Made by a program: the position numbers and the translations under genes. 64,000 bases of DNA from contig OY755183.1 of NCBI GenBank assembly GCA_963576735.1, positions 16,449,213-16,513,212 on the forward strand. Direction: 5' to 3'. Shown here piece by piece: positions 31,588-43,817 of the stretch. The stretch is from Bedellia somnulentella (taxonomy: Eukaryota; Arthropoda; Insecta; Lepidoptera; Bedelliidae). Each line of letters opens with the position of its first letter. Position 1 is the first letter of the stretch. A model generated the notes under the pieces. That model was not told where the DNA came from, did not search any database, and saw only the letters and a program-made list of their open reading frames with translations.

Positions 31588-31984
31588 AAAGAATACACAC
31601 TACATTACGAGAATATATATATAGTATATATATACAGTTATATCAAAATTATTTATTAATATATCTACTTCATAACGATTATTGAAACCAACTCGCATTT
31701 ATCGCCGCGCTTTCATCTATCTTAATTTAATTCGCTTTTAATTATGTAGTCCTAATCCTATCTAACTTTTAATGCTACTACTACGGTCAAGGAATTTTAT
31801 CTAAAGAATAAAATATAAGATAAACAGAAAACTAGGATATCCTTTAATTAAAGTTAGTATGTGATTCTGCTTGGCGACGATTAAAATGTCGTAGAAACTT
31901 TAATTGACTTTTGTCTTACAACGTAGATAGTTTAAAAATACAAATAACATTGTTTGGCCGCTATAGAATAAATAAATAAATATA
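31588..31984. other. no recognised feature; AT dinucleotide palindrome
   Basis: GAATATATATATAGTATATA near 31613 is a low-complexity palindrome. The rest is unique. Confidence 0.4.
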
Positions 31985-32198
31985 CGGGCATATTATACAC
32001 AGATCAAGTTAGCCCCAAACTAAGTATAAGTATTAACTTGTATATATTAAATATGATATAATATACATATAAATGACATCCAAGACAGAGATACAACCAT
32101 TTATACTTATCACACGAATGGTGCTCTCAGCATCGAACCCGCAACCTCCGGACAGAGAAGATAGTAATTTATCCACTCGGCCACGAACGTCATCTATC
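31985..32198 (-). mobile_element. SINE-B, reverse
   Basis: Minus strand: GATGACGTTCGTGGCCGAGT, GGAGGTTGCGGGTTCGATGC and GCTGAGAGCACCATTCGTGT. The CCCATAATACAAGT part of the body is lost. Confidence 0.8.
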
Positions 32199-32317
32199 TA
32201 TGTAGAATAATAAAAAACAGATCAAATTGACATTAAGTTTTGCAAACTGAGTGCAGTTTGATCCAACTACAGAGAGGAGAAGATATTTTTTTTGTTTGCA
32301 TGATTCTATTGCATATT

Positions 32318-32562
32318 TGCCGTGTAGTGTCGGCTTAGAATAACACTACCCCATTTCTACCCGTGGGTGGTAAGAGGCGACTAAGGGTATAGGGGCTTTT
32401 TAAGTGATTTTTGGGCGATATGGTTGGAGACCCGTCACCAAAAACATTTATTATTACCATCTTTTCCCCAATCAACTTCCAAAAGTGGCTGAAGAATTTC
32501 TTATTCCAAAGCTCTGGCTACCCCGTTAAGGGATTTATAGCCGTGAGTATATGTATGTATGT
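32318..32562 (+). mobile_element. SINE-C with 11-bp target-site duplication
   Basis: ATGATTCTATT at 32300-32310 and 32563-32573. The copy runs from TGCCGTGTAGTGTCGGCTTA to TATGTATGTAT and resembles the 19503 copy, suggesting the same subgroup. Confidence 0.9.
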
Positions 32563-32573
32563 ATGATTCTATT

Positions 32574-32992
32574 ATATTGCTATTTCGTACGAAAAACCAA
32601 CGTGTCAGGTCAGCTTGTATGATATAAATGGTCATAACAATCAAACATCTCAGAAACTGTAAGCCGAACTATCCTGCGGTGATAGCTATTTAACGGCAAG
32701 TATTTGATCGCATACATACTTATTCAAATGCATTTAATTCTCTCGGCGAAACCAATAAAATTGTATGGTCAATGAGTAAGCGATAAATTGACTTGTTTAC
32801 AGCTTGGCTAACTACCGAGTTAGCTCAAAATAGGTTGTTCAAGAATAGCTATCCAACCTCTGTGCTGTCGGTTATGTGAACGAGCACCATACCTCGCAAA
32901 CTTGTTGCCTTTGTTGGATTAATATGCGATTCGTCCTTACATAGATGCAAATATGTATGTATTTAGATTTGTGGGCTTTAATAGTAAGCAAT
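32574..32992. other. no recognised feature
   Basis: Intron-like unique DNA. Confidence 0.4.
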
Positions 32993-33242
32993 AATACATA
33001 TATATACTCACGGTAATAAATCCCAAAAGGGAGTAGCCAGAGCTTCAGAGCTAGAAACTCCTCAGCCACAATTGGAAGTTGGTAGGGTACAAGATGGTAG
33101 AAATAAAGTATCGTTTGTGATGGGTCTCCAACCGCATTGTCCAAAAACCACTTAAAAATTCCCATCCAAACCTTAGTCGTTTCTTACGACACCCATATGG
33201 GTAGAAAGGGTAGTGATACTCTAAGCCAGCACTACCCGGCAA
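32993..33242 (-). mobile_element. SINE-C, reverse, CAGAGCTAGAAACTCC subgroup
   Basis: ATACATATATATACTCACGG to AAGCCAGCACTACCCGGC. It gives rise to two accidental open frames on the minus strand. Confidence 0.85.
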
Positions 33243-33246
33243 TAAT

Positions 33247-33274
33247 ATTTTATTTATTTATTTATTTATTTATT
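33247..33274. repeat. (TTTA)n microsatellite
   Basis: Seven near-perfect ATTT repeats directly after a SINE-C. Confidence 0.8.
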
Positions 33275-35473
33275 AGTTCGGAATACTTACAGCTAAATAA
33301 TACAACAAATGTTTACAAATTCAGTTACCGACTAAGCCAATAACAAGTATTCGCAAATAATATATTGATACGAAAAAAAAGCAAATCCTTGCCTTTTATA
33401 GTAAAAAAGGTTTATCGCTCAAACTTTTTGAATGAAAACTTTTCTCATTCGTATAGAAAGGTCGAAATTCAAATCAAACAGCAACCGAACAGTGCTCAAC
33501 AACCTTACGTTTTATGAATCAACAACTTTGTAAGTACTTTTTGTTTTCGGAACTTTGCATCGATGAAGTTAAGTGAAGTTTACTCGTATGTTAAACTCGA
33601 ATAGGAAAAGAATTCCAGAAATGGATTTTCACAAATTGGGGATTCAGAGAAAAAGTTCAAAGTGAATTCTGAAGCCTCTTGTTTTACTGATTCGATTTCA
33701 TGTTTAGATTCAAAACTTCTTTCATAGATTGAACGAGGACAATAAACAGCATTTTGTTTCAAAAGATTTATTCAGCTTTGACGTTTTATAAGGATATTCC
33801 TCCTGGTAAATTGTGATATCAGGAATCCCCTTTATTCTGTAAATAATTGGCTGCGATTCGAATAAAATAAATGAATTTATTGAAAATATTAGCATTCAAG
33901 TTCTTACACAACTTTTGTAGCCTAGTGGTATATAAGCAAAACATACAGCTCTGGTTCTAATTCGGTCCTCTATACGTTTTTTTTGTATTATTGTGTGTTT
34001 GTTTTAGTACCGTAACAATGTGTTGCTCGTAGAGCGCAGTCCACAAACCAATAAGGGATACTACGTCAAGCGCAGTCCAAGAAATATTAAAAATAGAAAT
34101 CATCATGTTGATTCCAATAATTCTAAAGCATCATAACGAATTTAATTTAAAATAAAGTAAAAGACTAGATAATTCATATCTGACATTAATTTGAAGATTT
34201 CTTAGACCGGAGCAACGTTCATCATTTCATTTCTTCGTATAAACATTGAACATTTTCTTCCAAATCATTGTTCGTTACGTTACTAAAATATTAAAGAGGA
34301 GACTCATCTCGTAGAGTTCGGTAGGAAATATGCGCGCGGTCAAAAGACGTGTGCAAAGGCCCTTAGACGAACAAACTTGCGGTTAAAGCTAGTCAAACAT
34401 AATTTCACATCAAACCAACCTCACTTTTGGAGGCGAACTCAAAAAACAGGTATAATAGATTTAAAGGGAACCTATTTAACGTTTTTGTTGAAATTCGGAT
34501 ATAATTGAGGCATCGCGTGATGGCTTCTATAAGCATGTGTTTCCCGCCTTTCGTCGCCATGTTTATTTTTCTTATTATTATTTGACATAATTGTAATTTG
34601 ACTTTGGACTGCGTTGAAAGAAAGTTGTGAGAACTTTTTTTTAATTGTCATCATTTGTCTTGCTTTGTTTATAGTTTGTAATTGAAATAGGTTCATTTGA
34701 CTTAATTGAGGTATACAATAGGCTGTTTTTGTATTAACTGCCTCTGTGTTGTAACGGTTAGAGTGTTAGGGTCAGACCTGCTATCCCAGATCCGAGCCTT
34801 TAAAAAAAACCATGGTGAGATAAAACACAATTTGATTACATAATTGCAAGCGTATGATTGACAACCACATACAATCACCGGTTTTCACATTCATTGGATT
34901 CATAGTAATATTATTCCATATACGTAATATAATATTAAAACGCCATTTTCCTAATCATAAAACTTTATAAGACATAACAATTTCAATTTACATAGCTTGA
35001 CTAGCGGTTGTCTTTAAATCGAAAGCTATATCTTTGTACAAATCTCCTTCACAAAACATAATGAAATGACACGCTACATCTCTCTCGAAACAAACTCCCT
35101 TCATACGATCTCGTAATAAAAAAGACGATTTATTTCGAAATACGCTTGAAGAGCCCAACATTTAATGCCGTGAGAGACCACCATTGACGAATATCATGAT
35201 AATATACCTGGAAACCTTTTGTCAATTGTAATACAACATGTAATGTTTCCCTCCAATCACTTAAACTGTATCAGGTAAAACCAACTGTTTGTTTACCTAC
35301 GAAGAATAGACAACGCGCCATTTTGAATGGCTATTTGAATATGGAATGTTTTTTAGTTGACAACAAAATGAACGAAATGAAATTTTCTCTATTCTCTGAC
35401 TGTACTTATTATATGGGTGTGCTTTTGTTTTGAAACATGTTTTGCTATTGTAGTAAAGTAAAACTTACTTTTG
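33275..35473. other. unique intron DNA with a tRNA-SINE remnant at 34737-34800
   Basis: 34737-34800 (TAACTGCCTCTGTGTTGTAA, CGGTTAGAGTGTTAGGGTCA, GACCTGCTATCCCAGATCCG) looks like the 5' part of another tRNA-derived SINE, followed by an A-run. 33915-33965 (TAGCCTAGTGGTATATAAGC) may be a further one. Nothing coding is recognised in 2.2 kb. Confidence 0.45.
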
Positions 35474-35998
35474 CTGTGGCTTGCGGCTTAGAATAGCATT
35501 ACCCCATATCGTGGGTGGGTGGTCGTAAGAGGCGACTAAAGAGCTTATTCCATTTGTCTGAATTCAGACGTCTGAATGCGCGTGCGTTAAGCTGGCGTAC
35601 CATGAAGCTGTATCGAGCTGGTTACTATGTCAAAAAACTCTGCCAAAGTAGTGCCTAATTAGTGTAAAACTAAAAAAAATAGTGCCTCTTTAGTTTAGGA
35701 AATAAACAGCATTTTCACTGTGTACGTTTTCACTATTTAGGCAGAGTTTTTTGACATAGTAACCAGCTCGATACAGCTTCATGGTACGCCAGCTTAACGC
35801 ACGCGCTTTCAGACGTCTGAATTCAGACAAATGGAATAAGCTCTTAAAGGTATAGGAGCTTTTTAAGTCTTTAATCAACAATTATTCATTATTACCATCT
35901 TTTCCCCACTCAACTTCCAAAAGTGGCTAAGGAATTTCTTTTCCCAAAGCCCTGGCTACTCCGTTCAGGGATTTAAAGCCGTTAGTATATGTATCTAT
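35474..35998 (+). mobile_element. SINE-C split by a MITE
   Basis: The 5' part (35474-35539, TTGCGGCTTAGAATAGCATT to GAGGCGACTAA) and the 3' part (35848-35998, AGGTATAGGAGC to GCCGTTAGTATATG) are one SINE-C interrupted by the element at 35540-35844. The 3' part lacks the GCGATGCGGTTGGAGACC block. Confidence 0.85.
35540..35844. mobile_element. Harbinger-like MITE, 305 bp
   Basis: Inverted ends of about 105 bp (AGAGCTTATTCCATTTGTCT at the left, its complement at the right) enclose about 95 bp that contain TAGTGCCTAATTAGTG. The target TAA is duplicated (35537-35539 and 35845-35847), as expected for PIF/Harbinger. No transposase is present. The arms are almost identical, so insertion is recent. 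Confidence 0.8.
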
Positions 35999-36898
35999 AT
36001 AATGAACTAAAACAGAATTGATTTGCTTTCAAGGAAAACGGAAAAGATTCCTTTTATGTCACAATTTTTGCTGATATTAAAAGTAAGATTGATTCATGAT
36101 CCTTTTGTATATGGTTTCTGTCAAATATAAAATAAAGTGATGTAATCAATTACCTCTACAAACTCGCTGCTATTTGCTATTTTTAAAGGCGAAACAAAAT
36201 AAGTAAAAGTTAATAAACTCTTCGCAATTAAATGAACAAACTCTAATAATGGGTAGGCAGAGCTTTAGAATAAGAATTTCTTCCGCTACTAGCACGTTTA
36301 GGTTATTGCCCTAAACGCCTTCTACGAATACTATTCGAACTATTCTAAGCCGAAACTACACGGCTGAAATTAAATGAACTCAAAGATTTTAAAAGTACCC
36401 CGTTACTCGTTGAATAATACGTCCACTTGAGTCCCAGGAACGTTTACCAAAATAATCAGTCCCCTAACATCTTTTTAGGCTTTGCCTTGGTCGGGTACAG
36501 ATTTAATAACATTGTCAAGTATTTTCCCAATGCACATTTTCGTTAATGCTAAAACAATAATACAGTGGCCAACCACCACTTGTACTGTATCAGTTCCCAA
36601 AATAAACTTTTCTATTTTAAGAGCTCGTGTTTATATTAAATGCTGTTTTCAACAATTTATTTTTACTAAAACAAAACCATATTTTCTCTACTAAAAGCCC
36701 GAGATTTACTTAACATATTAAGCAAGTTAAACTTGTCTGAATATGAATAGATGAAGCAAACATTTTGACTGACATTTGCCTTAAGTGTGTATAAATTATT
36801 CTTCGAGTGTTCATTTATTATTATCAGTAAAAGTATAAAAGCTATTAAGTTATTTACTTATACAAGTTGTATGTTTTTTGATTAATAAATTATTAACA
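35999..36898. other. unique intron DNA with a SINE-C remnant at 36248-36365
   Basis: GGGTAGGCAGAGCTTTAGAA and CTATTCTAAGCCGAAACTAC are the ends of a mostly lost reverse SINE-C. Otherwise unrecognised. Confidence 0.5.
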
Positions 36899-37097
36899 TC
36901 TCAAGTTAGCCTCAAACTAATTAGAACTTGTATTATGGGATACTAACTCAACGACGTATTTAATATTTTATAATATCCATCCAAGAATTAGAAACAATAA
37001 TTTATGCTCATCACATAAGTGTTGCTCTCAGCGGGAATCGAACGCGCTACCTCCGGACCGAGAAGCTAGTCAGCTATAACTCGGCCATGGACGTAGT
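36899..37097 (-). mobile_element. SINE-B, reverse
   Basis: Minus strand: GACTACGTCCATGGCCGAGT, GGAGGTAGCGCGTTCGATTC and GCTGAGAGCAACACTTATGT, then AGTTAGTATCCCATAATACA. Confidence 0.85.
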
Positions 37098-37271
37098 CAG
37101 AACAAGATGTCTAAAAAGTCGCTTTGTTGGTGATAAGTATTCGCGAAAACGAAAACGAACGAACGTAAACATTGAGTAATTTTATAAGTTGAATGAAATG
37201 ATTATTGCTGAATATAGATTCATATATATTATTATTATTTGTTGTTTTGCATAATTTAAAGATATGTACAT

Positions 37272-37735
37272 TCATACATACATATACTCACGGTTATAAA
37301 TCCCTAGATGGGGTAGCCAGAGCTAAGGAATTAGAAATTCCTCAGCCACTTTTGGAAAGATTAGTGGGGAAAAGAACCTTATCGCCCAAAAATCCCTTAA
37401 AAGCCCCAATACCGTTAGTCGCCTCTTACGTACACCCACCGGAAGAAATGGGCTAGTGCTATTCTAAGCCGACACTACACAGCACTAAAAAATAACACAT
37501 AAAGATATGTGTTTTCCGTTAACTCATTTCTTACTTCGGATGTCGTAATAGGAGACATAGGATTTTGGTGCTTTTCAAGTGATTTTTGGACGATGTTGTA
37601 GCTAGAGACGCATCAACAAACATTCTTTACTACACCATCTTTCCCCGACTTAAAATATTAAAGCGATTATTAAATTTCCTATCCTGACACTCCGGCTACC
37701 CCTCTTTAGGATATCATAGCCGTGAGTTTATGTAA
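37272..37735. mobile_element. inverted pair of SINE-C copies
   Basis: 37272-37483 is a reverse copy with an internal deletion (AAAAGAACCTTATCGCCC). 37505-37735 is an older forward copy (GTCGTAATAGGAGACATAGG to AGCCGTGAGTTTATGTAAG). The two could pair in a transcript. Confidence 0.75.
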
Positions 37736-40287
37736 GTTTGGTTCCAAATTCAAGTCATAAGTTTTGTATTTGTAATTATTCTTTTTGTTTAGCACTACTC
37801 CTTATTTTCCAAAATAAGTACATAATATTTGACCCAACTCCCATTAAGAATCTAGTGAACTGCTCATTAAGCTCCCGCGTATCTGTGCCTACTAAACAGT
37901 TGTTACTAATATCGGGGGCGAATTGGGGCTAATCATACAATTTATTTATTGCAGCCATTGTGTTCATGCGGGGGTTGACTGTTTACTTGCAATGTGCGCA
38001 TTAAACTGTCGTGGGGTGGCTCGCTAGGGGTGGCTTTGTAATTCTATTAGCTAAATTCGCAAGTTTTGAATACGAGGATACGAGTCAGATTTTATCTAGC
38101 TAAACTTTGGTAGGAGAAAAAATCATCATAAATTCTTAACTTTTGAATTACATATTCTATGTCTTGAATCGTTTTATATTGTTATGTGTTAATATGATGA
38201 ACGTTTTTATATATTAGTTTTATTATATTCGGCTGGTGATTAGCGTTCTCGTAATGCTATGATAAAACTTCGATACTCAGGAATGCTAGCTTAAGCTTTT
38301 CAACGTTAAAAAGAATTTGAAAATTGGATCAACTGAGCCATAGTTATCACGAACAAAGATTATTTTTAGTATAGAAATATAGTAATTAAGATACTGAATA
38401 TGTATAAATGTTGGGTATAAAATATTACCTTTATTTGTTTATTATATGTATGTAGCGCGAGTATACTTATATGTCACATATTTTGTGATATAAGTTGCCA
38501 AGCTCACTACAAACTCTACGTCTTGGCTACTCTTATCCTCTCGTGCTCTTAGGCTGAATGACTTAGAAATCGACAGATCTTATTTTATGAGCTTTCAAAT
38601 AGTTTTCGTCGCTTTAGCCGTTTGAATAGAGGTTTCTTTAAGCTGTACGTGCAATTGTTTGACCCCAAGATGAGAGATGAAAGCCGCGAACAAACATATC
38701 GTTTTCTGTCCCCAACAATATAATAGCAACACAAATACGGGACATTGTTTTAAAGCATCGTCCATCATTGTGACGTAGATATTCATTTAATAAATCGTTC
38801 GGGAATCGCGGCTGCTATTAGTCAAATTGTACGGGATGGCGGGAAACGGCCGCAAGATGGCGACTCACAAATGATGCTCTATGACTATGATTGATGGCCG
38901 GTGCAAGAGGCTGTGACGTCATCAGTAGGGTTGGGAGTGGTTGGCTGATTGGGACGTTTAATGAGTTTGTAACTATTTGATGTGAAATTTATTAATAGTG
39001 ACAGCCTATGATGTTAGTTGCAATTATGAACTCTTCGTTGGGGAAGGATAATCTTATTTCGAACGATACTGGCATTTCAGTCAATATATTATGTCATCTG
39101 TTTTTATCTTCTTGCGTTAAGATAGTATTTGCTCGAATTTTCGAAAATGTTTTAGTTGTGGTTCATTCATAACCTTCCGATTGGAAATATAGATAAATTG
39201 AAAACAATCGACATGTTCTAAATATGTAATTTGAATATTATTCAATAATAAAACAAATTGTTTTCAGTTTCATCTGTAACAAAGTGGTAAAATCAAAAAA
39301 GTTGAAGATAAAGCACTTCTTACTGTTTGACAATCATTTTGCATGTATGAACAAAAACATAACAATGCAATATTGTGTTGTAACCATTGAACTGATCTAC
39401 CGGTGAAACAAAGAGGTGATCGTAGAAATTTCCTGAAATTTTACTAAAGATTTATAAATATTTTAACGGGCTCCTATACTAAAACTATTTTGTTCTTTAC
39501 TTATTTTTCCTTGATATTGATTACAGCAATAAAAGCTTGAAACATTCACACAACTTTATATTATAATTCATTAAATACTTTAAAGTTTTCATAATAACAT
39601 TATTAATAATTAAATGAGTACGTTTTTATAGATGAATGTTTGCGGATCCGTTCATGCGCGAGTCAGACTCGCACTTGGTCGGTTTTATTATTTTCATTTA
39701 TAACAAAAATATTTTATAATATATACAATATGTACAAATTAATATAAATGAATACACAAACTCCCGACCTTTCCGAAGTTCAAATAATATGAAGCGCCAA
39801 AGAGGTTCTAAATTACATCATAGACAAGTATTGATGTAGAGGAGACGAGACTTTGACGTTTATTGCTAAATTAAATATTTACGAGTTTGGTACGAGCGGG
39901 TCCATCCATGTGCACGTCAAGATGATTGCCTGGCGGGCTTGCGAAATGTTAAATGGATATTTGCAAAGCTCGTAAAGGTAGACAACTTACTAGTTATTTT
40001 AAGTTTAAGGCGTTCGTTTCTTTGTAATAAGTTTGTATGAAAATTTAGGGATGGGACGTTTTTATGTTTTGATACATAGCTATGAGTTGTACATGTACTT
40101 TTCTTGCATAAAGATGAATGGTTCGAATGATACGCTGTGTTCCATATACGTCGTTAATCTAATAACAACGATTGAAAAAACATTACTTTCAGTAAGACTT
40201 GTCAAAATGCGGAGAAAAATCTTCCTATAATCATATTAAATTAAAAAAAACGTATTATGCAATAACTGGATTTAACATAATAAGGAT
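37736..40287. other. unique intron DNA, 2.5 kb without recognised repeats in most of its length
   Basis: This is the longest nearly SINE-free stretch downstream of the netrin exon. No convincing exon is seen. It contains a small GC-richer block at 38830-38945 described separately, and near 39655-39690 CGCGAGTCAGACTCGCACTT, probably the end of another dispersed repeat. Confidence 0.4.
38850..38925. promoter_or_regulatory. candidate regulatory block with CRE palindrome
   Basis: AAGATGGC (38854-38861), a YY1/Pleiohomeotic-type core, and TGACGTCA (38914-38921), a perfect CREB/ATF site, lie 50 bp apart in a GC-richer island. Short motifs alone do not prove function. Confidence 0.25.
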
Positions 40288-40458
40288 TTATACGGCGATA
40301 GGCCTGCCCCCTATCACGTGAGTACACTGTCTAAGCAAAACGTGGGTACCTTCTCTGGAAACTAGATGGCGCTTGCCATGTGAGTTCAGGAGTATTGGTA
40401 CCTCTGCTAACCCCTTCGGGGATAAACGGCGTGAACGTTTATGTTATGTTATGTTATG
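40288..40458 (+). mobile_element. SINE-A 3' half
   Basis: ACGGCGATAGGCCTGCCCCC to GGCGTGAACGTTTATGTTAT, with the ACCCCTTCGGGGATAAACGG end. The 5' half is truncated. Confidence 0.85.
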
Positions 40459-42149
40459 GATTTAACAAGTAAAAATATGTTAGTTGCCTAACTGTAACCT
40501 GTACAGTTGTAACTGTAACCAAAGTGCACATAGATTTATCAAAGATTACCTCTACCCAAGGAGTACCGTACAAAAATCGTACAGAAACGAAAGTTAATTA
40601 TAAAACGCCTGCTTACTCTAAAAATAAAAAGCCCAACCAATTTGTCAACAGTCGAAAACACTGAAGCCTTTACATCATCAATCAACGCTGCAATTAAGAA
40701 GTCAAACATTGCCTTATCGAGAAAAAAAGCGCTGACGTTCTATTTTTTGTCCCTTGCAACCCTATTCCGGTTGGATTTAAGAGTTATTGAAATATCTTTT
40801 GATGTGAAATTACCGCGACTATAGGTAAAAATATTTTAAAAGGGCAGTCGGTACGAGTAATAAATAAGTAACGAGGTAATGAGTTCTTCGAGCATTACAG
40901 ATGCTTACCTATGTGTGAGATCTAAGATTAGGCTTTAATTATTTATTAATAATGCCTTAATGTGGAATTTGAAGTCAAAATATATGTTTTACGGGCTATC
41001 AGATAATACAACGAGAGAAGTTGTGAAGTAGTAGAAAGAAGAGAAGAAGAACGAGTGAAGAAGGGTTGTGGAAGGTAGAGAAAGGTAAACCTCTTTATAA
41101 TTAGAATAAGTGATGGAATTTTAGCACACAATAATGTAGTAATAGAAGTAATTGTGGGTTTAAATCGTAACTGAATATTGCGGCAATCACTAACATCCTA
41201 TGCTCCCTTCGGATCAAGGATCAATCATCTCGGACACCAAGAAATTATTATTTTCTTTCATACTACTCAAAGAAAGACACTAAACTCACTTCTTATGCAC
41301 GTGGTCATTTCTATTAAGAATGAACAAAAAAAGTATTCAAAAGAGTTTGAATACCATCTTCACAGAGTCGAAGAGTACGCGTACACGCATGCTGTCCACA
41401 GATTATTAAAAGGGCAGTAAGCTAATACGGAAGCTGATTGACAAACAACCCTAGACGGTAAAATCAACCGAAATTAACCTTTATGACCCTTGATTTAAAG
41501 TCGAATTAAGAATACATCTGGAAATTTTGTTTTATAGAGAATGTTAAAGTTGATAGTAATGTCTCATAAATAGTTACATGTAACTTGAAACTTAGTACCT
41601 ATTAGGTGTATACTTCATTGCATGTTTTCAACAATTTACAACAAAGATAACATTGTGATCTAGGGTTTTCAATGTAGTACATGTTAGAATGTTCCAAGAA
41701 TGTCAGTAGTACTAAATCTTAAAGGCGATTCTTAAAGGGCAGAAAAAGCTTAAAATTAAACTTCTTTCTGGTTTCTAAAAGAAGTTAAAAGGAGACGGTA
41801 TATATGTGTTTCATAAGTCGTTATTAAAAAAATTAATGTCTCTTACCTTCATGTAATACCTTTACGTGAGTAACGATCAGACAAAAGCGCTACTCGCCTT
41901 CCTGCACGCTCGGTGATTTGAGGAAACTTTATTTTGACGTATTTTAAATTTAAACGCGGATCAGAATTTGCTGACACCGACTCGAGCTGCCATGGCCATC
42001 ATTTGTGCAATGATAGCCATGAGTAAAATGAAATAATTTGTTTCTTTAATATTCTATTAGTGACTCCCGCTCAAGAATCTATCCAGATGGCGCGTAATTT
42101 ACAATTAGAATTAAATAAAACCCTCTTACCTACAGAACTATAATATATG
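40459..42149. other. no recognised feature
   Basis: Unique intron-like DNA. Open frames of 60-80 codons at 40642, 40946 and 41178 have no motifs. Confidence 0.4.
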
Positions 42150-42335
42150 CCATCTATTTCAAAAAATTGGGAAGAGAGATCTACAGAAATAGAAACTCTT
42201 TACCCAGCTTTGGAAGTAGAATGGGGAAAAGCTTGTAAAATAAATAATTCTTGACGATGTGTCTAAAGTCTCATTACCGACACATCACCCAAAAAGACGA
42301 AATAGATTAGTGCTTTTCCAAGCCATCACTAAACA
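42150..42335 (-). mobile_element. degenerate SINE-C, reverse
   Basis: GATCTACAGAAATAGAAACT, TTTACCCAGCTTTGGAAGTA, GAATGGGGAAAAGCTTGTAA and AGCCATCACTAAACAG. Confidence 0.6.
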
Positions 42336-42689
42336 GGGTATACAACAAAAAAACTCGTTGTTTTTTTAAAAGTACAACACTGCGTTCCGTTCCACACTCT
42401 TAGTTCCAAAACACATTGCTGTGTCATCACAACCTTTTTGTAAAATAAATACATTCGGAAATGAATGCGTGTGCACGCATAATGCCGGCCAAATAAATCA
42501 GGGATGGTGATATGCCGAATTAAACTTTCAAGCGATTTTGAACTCTATTTTGTTAAGAGATTATAAAGTTTACGGTTTGGAAATGGGTTGGATTTTAATA
42601 AAGTCGAAATATTATACTTGGTGTTTCTTTGCAAGTAAACTTTATTTTAAGCTAGGTGTAAATTATGGTTGTTTGACCGGAAAAGAAAT

Positions 42690-42963
42690 ACATACATACA
42701 TACATATACTCACGGCTATAAATCTCTTAACGGGGTAGCCAGAGCTTTGGAATGAAAAATTCCTTAGCCACTTTTGGAAGTTGATTGGGGAAAAGATGGT
42801 AATAATAAATGTTTTTGGTGACGGCTCTCCAACCACATCGCCCAAAAATCACTTAATAAGCCCCTATACCCTTACTTAGTCGCCTCTTACGATCACCCAC
42901 GGGTAGAAATGGGGTGGTGCTATTCTAAGCCGACACTACACGGCACAGCCGACACTACACGGC
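42690..42963 (-). mobile_element. SINE-C, reverse, with duplicated 5' end
   Basis: A full copy from ACATACATACATACATATAC, whose 5' end unit AGCCGACACTACACGGCAC occurs twice in tandem (42926-42963). There is also a duplicated TTACT before the AGTCGCC block. Confidence 0.85.
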
Positions 42964-43817
42964 ACGGACAAGAAATACATATCAAATTTACATTTTGGTT
43001 ATGTGCTTTTGTATTGCATATTACTTTTTTCATTTTATGTAAACTGAATGTAGTAATCTCTCTACCTACCTTCTATTACAATTAATGGCGTAAACATGTA
43101 ATTCTGATACATCCTAGCCACCCACAGAAACTTAATAGCTCTGCTAGCACCTATAAAACATTACTAATGAGGAGAAAAACATGGTTTTCTGTGTTATTAA
43201 GAGGATCAATAAATTGGCGGGAGCGCGATCAGTTTACATAATTTATTGTAATTACGTGATTATTTTAATGGCCATAAATCTTTATGTAAAACAGATTCTT
43301 ACGTTTTTAAGAACGTTTTATGACTATTTGAAAGGCTTACTTGGTGTCGGTATAGGATAGCGTGACTGTTTTGCAACGTATTTTTTTATTGCATTACCTT
43401 ATCTTTTGACTTATATTAAGTTTAAAAGATTTATTACTACTACTACTGAGATTCGAATTAAACAGAAAAAGCAGTGAAGAGTCAGATCAGAATATCACTT
43501 ACCCTTTTCTTCCTGCAGATGTCATAAGTTTTTGAAGGATTATTCCACCATTACCAACAAACTTTACTTTACAACTATTTCTCACTCAAGTTCCATAACT
43601 GGCTGAGAAATGAATTATCCTGTATATCTGGCTACATCTTTTAGGGATGTATATCTTTTATATGTATGTATGATAATTAAAACAAACCCTTCATTTTTTT
43701 CCTGTCAGACAGTTATTTTATTATATAAGCTATGAGTTCCTTATGAACATCACTAAAAAGCCATTCTGAATACCTCATGCAGTCTAAATAATTATAAGTT
43801 CTATCTCAGCAAAATCA
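42964..43817. other. unique intron DNA with a degenerate SINE-C at about 43485-43672
   Basis: TTCTTCCTGCAGATGTCATA, CAAGTTCCATAACTGGCTGA and TCTGGCTACATCTTTTAGGG are a heavily diverged forward copy. The rest is unrecognised. Confidence 0.45.
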
